A stretch of DNA of 64,000 nt from Alphaproteobacteria bacterium (GTDB lineage: Bacteria; Pseudomonadota; Alphaproteobacteria; Sphingomonadales; Sphingomonadaceae). The translations under genes and the position numbers were made by a program. The notes under the pieces were generated by a model. It had not been told where the DNA came from. It worked only from the letters and a program-made list of their open reading frames with translations, and searched no databases. The stretch covers positions 434,001-498,000 of the forward strand of contig JAHJIJ010000015.1 of the NCBI GenBank assembly GCA_018823325.1. The letters are read 5' to 3'. Positions 57,932-64,000 of this stretch are shown piece by piece; the first letter of the stretch is position 1, and each line of letters begins with the position of its first letter.

Positions 57932-57972
57932 CGCCGATCTCCGAATTGTCGTTGTCTCGGTCGAGTGTGACG

Positions 57973-58758
57973 TCAAATTGCGCGTTCGACCAGCATCTTG
58001 CGCGTTTCGGCAATGGCCTTGGCGGGCGAGAGGCCCTTGGGGCAGACATTGGCGCAGTTCATGATGGTGTGGCAGCGATAGAGACGGAAGGGATCTTCCA
58101 GATCGTCCAGTCGTTCGCCGGTCATCTCGTCGCGGCTGTCGGCCAGCCAGCGATAGGCCTGCAGCAGAATGGCCGGGCCAAGGAAGCGATCGGAATTCCA
58201 CCAGTAGCTCGGGCAGCTCGATGAGCAGCAAGCGCACAGGATGCACTCGTAAAGGCCGTCGAGCTTCTCGCGATCCTCCGGGCTCTGCAGCCGCTCCTTG
58301 CCGCTCGGAGGCGGCGTGACCGTCTGCAGCCAGGGCTTGATCGAGCTGTACTGCGCATAAAAGTGCGTGAAGTCGGGCACCAGATCCTTGATGACGTCCA
58401 TGTGCGGCAGCGGCGTGATCTTCACCTCGCCCTTGCAGTCCTCAATGGCGGTGGTGCAGGCGAGGCCATTGCGGCCGTTGATGTTCATCGAGCAGGAGCC
58501 GCAGATGCCCTCGCGGCAGGAGCGGCGGAAGGTCAGCGACGAATCCTGCTCGCCCTTCATCTTGATGAGCGCATCCAGCACCATCGGGCCGCAGTCGTCC
58601 AGATCGATCTCGAACGTGTCGTAGCGGGGGTTCTCGCCGCTATCCGGATCGTAGCGATAGACCTTGAACTTCTTGACGTTCGCTGCGCCCTCCCGCGCTT
58701 TGTGCACGGTTCCGTTCTTGCGGATGACGCTGTTCGCGGGGAGAGAGAATTCTGCCAT
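57973..58758 (-). CDS. sdhB: Succinate dehydrogenase iron-sulfur subunit
   Basis: 261 residues with three cluster sites: CREGICGSC plus a later C for 2Fe-2[13 protein letters not shown] for 4Fe-4S and [14 protein letters not shown] for 3Fe-4S. It passes electrons from SdhA flavin to quinone. sdhA, sdhC and sdhD are not adjacent; upstream is a divergent gene. Start ATG at 58758 gives the canonical MAEFSLP. Confidence 0.96.
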   Translation of the reverse strand: MAEFSLPANSVIRKNGTVHKAREGAANVKKFKVYRYDPDSGENPRYDTFEIDLDDCGPMVLDALIKMKGEQDSSLTFRRSCREGICGSCSMNINGRNGLACTTAIEDCKGEVKITPLPHMDVIKDLVPDFTHFYAQYSSIKPWLQTVTPPPSGKERLQSPEDREKLDGLYECILCACCSSSCPSYWWNSDRFLGPAILLQAYRWLADSRDEMTGERLDDLEDPFRLYRCHTIMNCANVCPKGLSPAKAIAETRKMLVERAI

Positions 58759-58951
58759 CGTCTGTTTTCCTGGCGCCCACTGGCTGATCCGGCGGGTCAT
58801 ACCGCGCCGCAATAAGAATGTTGCGGCGTCCTAGCGCGTGTATTCCCCCGGCTCAAGCGTCGAGCAAGGTGGACATGAATTTGCTTGCCGGTGTCACGCA
58901 ACTGCATCCAAAGCATGCAATCAAGCGTTCCCGGCCTGCATGAATGTCCAT

Positions 58952-59791
58952 ATGAGCGAAAGCCTGTTCATTTACAACGAGCGCAGCGGCTCGTGCGATC
59001 CCGCTATCGTCTCGGAAATCAAGGATCTTTTCGCGCGGGGCGGCTGGCCGATCGGGCAAGTGCGCACCATTGACGATGGCCCGCTGCCGACTGCCCGGCA
59101 ATTGGATGAAGTCGGCATCGGCCTTGCCATCGTGCTTGGCGGGGATGGCTCGCTTGCCGCCGCTGCACAGGCGCTGACCGGATGGGACGGCACATTGCTC
59201 GCGCTGCCGGGCGGCACGATGAACCTTCTGGCGCACCGACTCCATGGCGATCTCGACCCCGTCGAGATCGTAGCGGCTTATCTCGACGGCCGGGGAACCG
59301 TGCTCCATACGCCGGTCATTCGCGGCGACGACATTACGGCCTATACAGGTATCATCGTCGGCCCAACGGCGGCATGGGGCAATGTGCGGGAAGCGCTACG
59401 CAATCGCGATCTGGCGGCGCTGGCCGAAAAAGTGCCCGAGGCACTGACCGCGACGTTCGAAGGGCCAGCCGTCTCGCTCGAAGGCGATGACACATCCTAT
59501 CCCGCCATCTTCGTCGAACCCGGCGTCAAAGGCCTGCGGGCCTATGGCGTGCTGGCCAGCAACGCAGGCGAGCTGTTCGGCCATGGCTGGGCCTGGCTCT
59601 CGGGCGATTTCCGGGATGGGCCATCCGAATCCCTTGGGGTTGCGGCATCCATGAAACTGGAGAGCGAAGCACCGACGCTGGATCTGCTGGTCGACGGAGA
59701 GAAGGCCACGGCCAATACTCCGCTCGATCTGCGCATCGCGCAGTCGGGCGTTCGCTTCTTTGCCGCCCAGGGAGATAGCGGCTGGCGCTGA
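58952..59791 (+). CDS. Diacylglycerol kinase catalytic domain (LCB5/YegS-like) protein
   Basis: 279 residues. IGLAIVLGGDGSLAAAAQAL holds the GGDG ATP-binding motif and LLALPGGTMNLLAHRL the second conserved block. Family members phosphorylate diacylglycerol or sphingoid bases at the membrane. In sphingolipid-making bacteria a sphingoid-base kinase role is conceivable but unsupported. Two ATGs (58940 and 58952) compete; the second is family-like. Confidence 0.75.
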   Translation: MSESLFIYNERSGSCDPAIVSEIKDLFARGGWPIGQVRTIDDGPLPTARQLDEVGIGLAIVLGGDGSLAAAAQALTGWDGTLLALPGGTMNLLAHRLHGDLDPVEIVAAYLDGRGTVLHTPVIRGDDITAYTGIIVGPTAAWGNVREALRNRDLAALAEKVPEALTATFEGPAVSLEGDDTSYPAIFVEPGVKGLRAYGVLASNAGELFGHGWAWLSGDFRDGPSESLGVAASMKLESEAPTLDLLVDGEKATANTPLDLRIAQSGVRFFAAQGDSGWR

Positions 59792-59883
59792 GCGCCCCGT
59801 TTACGCTGATATACGTCATTTCTCCCATGCCACGGGCGCGCTTGGCTCTTTGCAGCGGGCATCGTCCGTGCTGATATGCGGCC

Positions 59884-61173
59884 ATGCCAATCCTGTCCCG
59901 CTTGCTCGCCGCTACGCTGGCGCTCTCCGCCTCCACAGCACTAGCCGAACCGGCCGACCCCGCCGATCCCAACCTGCCGCGCCTCAAGAAGGTGCTGGCG
60001 GCCACACCGCTGATCGACGGGCATAATGACTGGCCGGGCGCGATTGCCTGGAGCGGCGGCGACGCGCGATGGACGATGGACCTGACGCGCCTCGATACCG
60101 GGGACTACGACACCGACATCGAGCGACTGCGGCAAGGGCTGGTCGGCGGGCAGTTCTGGTCCGTCTATGTGTCCGCCGCGCTGCCGCCGCTGGAGCAGGT
60201 GAAGAAGACGCTGGAACAGATCGATCTCGTGAAATCGATCGCGCGCCGCTACCCCAATGACTTCGCCCTCGCGCGCACCGCCGCGCAGGTGCGCGCGGCG
60301 CACAAGGCCGGGCGCGTCGCCTCGCTCATCGGCGCGGAAGGCGGCGGGCAGATCGATGAAAGCTTCTCCGTGCTGCGCGCCTATGCCGAGCTTGGGGTGG
60401 GCTATCTGACGCTCACCCACAGCCGCACCATCGCATGGGCGGACAGCGCGACGGACGATCCCAAACATGGCGGCCTGACCCCCTTCGGCAAGGCCGTGGT
60501 GCGCGAGATGAACCGGCTCAACATGCTCGTCGATCTCAGCCATGTGAATGAGGACACGATGCTCGACGCGATTGCGACAAGCCGCGCCCCGGTCATCTTC
60601 TCGCATTCCAGTGCGCGGGCGCTGTGCGATCATCCGCGTAACGTGTCCGATGCGGTGCTGAAGGAAGTCGCGCGAACCGGCGGCATCGTGATGGTCGCCT
60701 TCGCGCCCAATTACATCTCCGAGGCACGGCGGGTGTGGGGCGTGCAGCAGGGCGCCCAGCGCGCGCTCTACAACCAGCCGCCGCTCAATGGCCTCTACAT
60801 CGGCCAGCCCGACCGCGCGAAGGCCGCCATGGACGCCTGGCTCGCCGCCAACCCCGAACCGCGCGTGACCGTGCAGATGGTCGCCGATCATATCGACCAT
60901 ATCGCCAAGGTCGCCGGCTACGATCATGTCGGCCTCGGCGGCGACTATGACGGCCTGCCCGCGCTACCGGACGGCATGGCCGGCGTGGAAAGCTACCCCC
61001 CGCTGCTCCTCGAACTCATGAAGCGCGGCTGGAGCGACGCCAACATCGCCAAACTCGCCGGCGGCAACATCCTGCGCGTGATGGAACAGGCGGAGAAGGT
61101 CGCGGCATCGCTGGCGAACGAGCCCCCGGCCACGGAGACGCGCGAGGCGATGGACGGGCCGGAGAAGAGCTGA
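59884..61173 (+). CDS. M19 membrane dipeptidase, exported
   Basis: 429 residues with a signal peptide (LLAATLALSASTALA, cleavage near A22). Binuclear zinc site: DGHNDWP, the Glu of IGAEGGGQ, the His pair of SHSSARALCDHPRN and the substrate arginine. LGGDYDGL lies near the C-terminus. It hydrolyses dipeptides and beta-lactam-like amides in the periplasm. Length matches renal-dipeptidase-type enzymes. Confidence 0.93.
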   Translation: MPILSRLLAATLALSASTALAEPADPADPNLPRLKKVLAATPLIDGHNDWPGAIAWSGGDARWTMDLTRLDTGDYDTDIERLRQGLVGGQFWSVYVSAALPPLEQVKKTLEQIDLVKSIARRYPNDFALARTAAQVRAAHKAGRVASLIGAEGGGQIDESFSVLRAYAELGVGYLTLTHSRTIAWADSATDDPKHGGLTPFGKAVVREMNRLNMLVDLSHVNEDTMLDAIATSRAPVIFSHSSARALCDHPRNVSDAVLKEVARTGGIVMVAFAPNYISEARRVWGVQQGAQRALYNQPPLNGLYIGQPDRAKAAMDAWLAANPEPRVTVQMVADHIDHIAKVAGYDHVGLGGDYDGLPALPDGMAGVESYPPLLLELMKRGWSDANIAKLAGGNILRVMEQAEKVAASLANEPPATETREAMDGPEKS

Positions 61174-61354
61174 GCGCAAGACGCTGACGCCGCTTCGAGG
61201 ATGGCGTTGTCGACTCGGGGCGACTGGCCCGTGCAGGGCGCGTGGAGGCGCGTTGTCATGCCGAAGCCAGCCTATTCGAGGTTTGAAATGCGCTCGTGAG
61301 GACGAGCTTGACCAGGCGGCCATGAAGTCAAGTGATTGATTTTATGATATCATG

Positions 61355-61460
61355 GTTTGGAACATCTCGATCATCGCGCATGTAAGGCATGGAGAATGAT
61401 CAAATGTTGCCGCATGATCGGCGCAACATGTTGTTCTGTAACGATTTTGATCACGATTTC
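61355..61460. repeat. Short dispersed non-coding motif, copy 2
   Basis: CAACATGTTGTTCTG at 61424-61438 differs by one base from 2006-2020. TTTGGAAC and ATCGCGCAT, also found near 2031-2065, lie upstream at 61356-61381. The order of the words differs, so this is a shared vocabulary rather than a clean repeat. Confidence 0.35.
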
Positions 61461-61520
61461 AAAGAGCATGGGCGGATGAATGCCGTGCGATCTTCATAGC
61501 ATCCGGTGAGGTTATAGGAA

Positions 61521-61552
61521 AACGAAAGGGCCGGACGATGCCGCCCGGCCCT
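61521..61552 (-). terminator. Rho-independent terminator of the PEPxxWA-CTERM gene
   Basis: Read leftward, AGGGCCGG (61552-61545) pairs with CCGGCCCT (61534-61527) over a 10-base loop, followed by TTCGTTTT. It lies 28 bases after the stop. Confidence 0.8.
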
Positions 61553-61580
61553 CGCTAATCATCGCTTCTGAGTCTGCGGT

Positions 61581-62375
61581 TCAGCCGAAGGCGAGCTTGT
61601 AACGCTGGCGACGCATGGCCGAACCGACAAGACCAAAACCGGCAATCATCATCGCCCAGGTCGCGGGTTCGGGAATGGCCGGGGTCGGCGGCGGCAGTTC
61701 CTCATTGGTGATACCCGCATAAAGTACAGTCTGCTGCGAATAGTTGTAGAAACCGAACCGACCGTTAGAGAAGCTGCCATCAATGTCGAATTGCAGCACA
61801 TCATCGACCCAGACTTTGATGTTGCTGGATGTATAGGCGATATCGAAACTGTAAGTCGTCAACTCGGTCCAGCCTGTCGCACCCAATGTGGCACCACGGG
61901 CCAATTCAGTCACACCCTGTGCGCTGTCATGACACCATGCGCCGGAGTTGTTCGCGAGGCCTGAGGAAACCTGCGAAATGGCGAGGCCGGCGGAAGCGCT
62001 GCATCCGAAGCTGCTTTGATTGCCCTTCTTCCAGTCGATCAGCAGAAAGTCGCTCGGGCCAGCCAGCTCGCCCGGATCATAGCCCACGACGAAGCCCACG
62101 AAATCGTCGTCCGTGCGTGTGTTTACCGTGATCGTTCCAGACAGCTGATTACCAAACGCCGAATAATCGCTGTAAAAAACGCCGGGGTTGGAATTCAGCG
62201 TCTGCAACACCGAATCATTGCCTGGCTGAACGTTCCAGGTTCCCGCACCTTCCTGCGTCCAACCAGTCAGATCGACCGGCACTTCCACGGCCATCGCCGG
62301 AGCAGCCAACGCCGCTGCGCCGCACATCAGCGCCATGTGCACGCCCGTCTTTCCCATTCTTCCGATTATCGACAT
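61581..62375 (-). CDS. Exported PEPxxWA-CTERM protein with thrombospondin C-terminal-like domain
   Basis: 264 residues. Signal peptide at 1-29 (ALMCGAAALAAPAMA). The C-terminus carries the sorting signal IPEPATWAMMIAGFGLVGSA followed by basic MRRQR, recognised by an exosortase-type enzyme in sphingomonads. The middle part (DDDFVGFVVGYDPGELAG, then SDFLLIDWKKGNQSS) resembles the beta-sandwich of the thrombospondin/COMP C-terminal family, often Ca-binding and adhesive. Function in exopolysaccharide matrix or surface is inferred. Confidence 0.85.
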   Translation of the reverse strand: MSIIGRMGKTGVHMALMCGAAALAAPAMAVEVPVDLTGWTQEGAGTWNVQPGNDSVLQTLNSNPGVFYSDYSAFGNQLSGTITVNTRTDDDFVGFVVGYDPGELAGPSDFLLIDWKKGNQSSFGCSASAGLAISQVSSGLANNSGAWCHDSAQGVTELARGATLGATGWTELTTYSFDIAYTSSNIKVWVDDVLQFDIDGSFSNGRFGFYNYSQQTVLYAGITNEELPPPTPAIPEPATWAMMIAGFGLVGSAMRRQRYKLAFG

Positions 62376-62674
62376 GTCATTCTCCCACCAAATGTGTCGG
62401 ATGTTTGCGCGGTTAACCGCACGTTAACCACCGTAGCGAAGGGGCCACCAAAATTGTAGTCCTAATTCAATGGCTTCGTGAAAATGTGTCATTGTGGAAC
62501 GGGCGACGTACCTCGCTCTTTCTGTATCTGAGCGGCTTATTGGCTTCGGTTTGCGCCTTGATGAGTGCCAGACTGCCGCTCCGATTGTCGTGTTGCTCAT
62601 GCTTCGAGGCCGCGCCGGCGGCAAAGGCAAAAGCAAAAGAAGCGGGTCGGACCTTGCTCCAGCAGCCACCAGCC
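62376..62674. other. Intergenic stretch of 299 bases, no gene supported
   Basis: It holds the upstream region of the PEP-CTERM gene (strand -) and the tail side of comM. Open frames of up to about 165 codons cross it, but none has a ribosome-binding site or family-like sequence. Confidence 0.4.
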
Positions 62675-64000
62675 TCAATTCACCGGCGCGCGCCGGCGAT
62701 AACTCAGCGCTTCGGCCACATGCACCCGTCCCACCGTTTCCGCGTCCGCCAGATCGGCAATCGTGCGCGCCACCCTGAGCACCCTTGTGTAGCCGCGAGC
62801 GCTGAGCTTCATGGCAGCGGCGGCCTGGGCGAGCAGATCCCGGCCCGGCGCATCCGGTGTGGCGTGGGCATCGAGCGCGTCGCCGGTCAGCTCTGCATTG
62901 GTGCGTGCGCTGCTACCGCTCGCCGAGGCACGCGCGGTCTGGCGGGCGCGGGCCTGCGCGACGCGGGCGGCGACTTCGGCTGACCCTTCCGTGGGCGGCG
63001 GGAGCAACAGATCGGCAGCGGAGACGGCGCCGACCTCGACATGCAGGTCGATCCGGTCCAGCAGCGGCCCCGAAACCTTGGCCTGATAATCGCCCGCACA
63101 GCGCGGCGCGCGCGAGCAGGCCAGCGCGGGATCGGCCAGATGCCCGCAGCGGCAGGGATTCATTGCGGCAATGAGCTGCACCCGCGCCGGAAAGGTCACG
63201 TGTGCATTGGCGCGCGCGACGCTGACCTCGCCCGTCTCCAGCGGCTGACGCAGGCTATCGAGCACCGCGCGCTGGAACTCGGGCAGCTCATCAAGGAACA
63301 GCACGCCGAGATGCGCAAGACTGACCTCGCCCGGCTTCACCCGCAGTCCGCCACCGACCAGCGCCGCCATCGACGCACTGTGATGCGGCGCGCGATAGGG
63401 TCGGTTCTGGCTGATCCGCCCGCCCGAAAGCGTGCCGGCAACCGAGGCGACCATCGAGACTTCCAGCGCCTCGGCCGGCGTGAGCGGCGGCAAAATGCCC
63501 GGCAGGCAACTCGCCATCAGCGACTTGCCGGAGCCCGGCGGGCCGGCCATCAGCAGATTATGGGCTCCCGCCGCCGCAATCTCCAGCGCGCGCTTGGCGG
63601 TCTCCTGCCCCTTCACCAGCCGCAGGTCCGGCCCGGCCACCGGCGGCTCGACCTCGCCGGGTGCCGGGCGCGGCAGAACGGTCGCGCCCTTCAGATGATT
63701 GATGAGGCTGAGCAGATCGGGCGCAGCCAGCACGCCGTCGGACCCCGCCCATGCCGCCTCCGATCCTTGCGTCGCGGGGCAGATCAGCGTCTTTCCGGTC
63801 TGCGCGGCATGGAGCGCGGCCAGCAGCACGCCCGGCACCGGCGCCACGCGCCCATCCAGCCCCAGCTCGCCGACGACGAGATGCTCGGCCAGTTGCTCGG
63901 CATCCACTACGCCCATCGCGCCGAGCAGCGCGAGCGCGATCGGCAGATCGTAATGCGAGCCTTCCTTGGGGAGATCGGCCGGAGAGAGATTGACGGTGAT
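62675..64000 (-). CDS. comM: ComM/YifB-type Mg-chelatase-like AAA+ ATPase, 5' truncated by window edge
   Basis: 441 residues are visible; the start lies beyond the window, and the frame runs to base 64000 (ITVNLSPADLPKEGSHYDLP at the edge). P-loop AGPPGSGKSLMASCLPG, Walker B LFLDELPEF, and a zinc-ligand-like cluster NPCRCGH...CSRAPRC. ComM is a branch-migration helicase that extends recombination tracts in natural transformation. A C-terminal RuvB-like region (RGYTRVLRVARTIADLADAE) closes it. The family has about 500 residues, so about 60 are missing. Confidence 0.93.
   Translation of the reverse strand: MTVNLSPADLPKEGSHYDLPIALALLGAMGVVDAEQLAEHLVVGELGLDGRVAPVPGVLLAALHAAQTGKTLICPATQGSEAAWAGSDGVLAAPDLLSLINHLKGATVLPRPAPGEVEPPVAGPDLRLVKGQETAKRALEIAAAGAHNLLMAGPPGSGKSLMASCLPGILPPLTPAEALEVSMVASVAGTLSGGRISQNRPYRAPHHSASMAALVGGGLRVKPGEVSLAHLGVLFLDELPEFQRAVLDSLRQPLETGEVSVARANAHVTFPARVQLIAAMNPCRCGHLADPALACSRAPRCAGDYQAKVSGPLLDRIDLHVEVGAVSAADLLLPPPTEGSAEVAARVAQARARQTARASASGSSARTNAELTGDALDAHATPDAPGRDLLAQAAAAMKLSARGYTRVLRVARTIADLADAETVGRVHVAEALSYRRRAPVN

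Larger units (their letters stand above)
61174..61580. other. Intergenic stretch of 407 bases with a terminator and a dispersed motif
   Basis: No gene seen. AT-rich between 61320 and 61460, containing ATGATATCAT (61345-61354), CAACATGTTGTTCTG (61424-61438) and near-palindromic TGTTGCCG...CGGCGCAACA. The terminator for the leftward PEP-CTERM gene is at 61521-61552. Confidence 0.5.

Noticed and set aside
57932..58246. A longer open frame would extend the second GFA protein by 105 residues upstream
   Set aside because: The added part runs through sdhB in another phase, has a shadow-like composition, and GFA proteins start near MVKEGEVLDGG.

Overview
The window looks like a chromosomal segment of a sphingomonad (Alphaproteobacteria, Sphingomonadales). 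It is GC-rich and densely packed. Pointers to this group are an Atm1-type exporter close to the structurally known Novosphingobium protein, a PEPxxWA-CTERM secreted protein, the order DUF3576 lipoprotein-leuS-lptE-holA, a HrcA/CIRCE-controlled groES-groEL pair, and a mdh-sucD-sucA-sucB-lpd operon near zapE and sdhB. Genus and species cannot be fixed from the sequence alone. Two genes run off the window: a dicarboxylate:cation symporter at the left edge and comM at the right edge. No rRNA, recognisable tRNA, CRISPR array or complete insertion sequence was seen.

Layout. 1-9.7 kb: symporter and glutaminase (glutamate supply and uptake), an Atm1-type ABC exporter, a perfect 30-bp inverted-repeat pair, a small PAS/chemoreceptor-like protein, then L,D-transpeptidase, ribA and xth read leftward with stop/start overlaps, followed by a non-coding stretch with a likely small RNA and a 34-residue membrane protein, a small zinc-protease-like protein, a flavin reductase and sufE. 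9.8-13.6 kb: an expanded phage-shock (psp) operon read leftward from a sigma-54-type promoter, opposite its activator gene pspF. 13.6-21.2 kb: GT61-like glycosyltransferase, a PuuD-like membrane protein, sodB, a universal stress protein, then pdhC, a thioesterase, a DUF559 gene enclosed by 59-bp perfect inverted repeats, lpd and a PAP2 phosphatase. 21.6-37.3 kb: a large TonB-dependent receptor, a gene-free stretch predicted to encode a heavily structured RNA, a Tat-type oligoendopeptidase F, groES-groEL, sppA, and small redox, cofactor and secreted genes. 37.6-44.9 kb: rightward housekeeping run DUF3576-leuS-lptE-holA-msrB-PBP1A. 45.5-58.8 kb: leftward central-carbon block (sdhB, GFA protein, zapE, two membrane glycosylation genes, mdh-sucD-sucA-sucB-lpd). 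58.9-64 kb: a lipid-kinase-like gene, an M19 dipeptidase, a PEPxxWA-CTERM protein and comM.

How the parts work together. The pdhC/lpd and sucA/sucB/lpd sets supply parts of the pyruvate and 2-oxoglutarate dehydrogenase complexes, each with its own E3, and feed mdh, sucD and sdhB in the TCA cycle; sucC, sdhA/C/D and the PDH E1 genes are not here. Envelope functions are strongly represented: psp stress response, lptE, PBP1A, L,D-transpeptidase, SppA, GT-C and GT2-GtrA glycosylation, and the TonB receptor.

The points most worth pursuing are the DUF559/59-bp inverted-repeat unit, the psp operon with a previously unremarked first gene and several PspB-like members sharing one C-terminal motif, the structured RNA at about 25.3-25.64 kb, and the small membrane protein at 8.0 kb. 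All functional calls rest on reading motifs by eye; no database search was possible.
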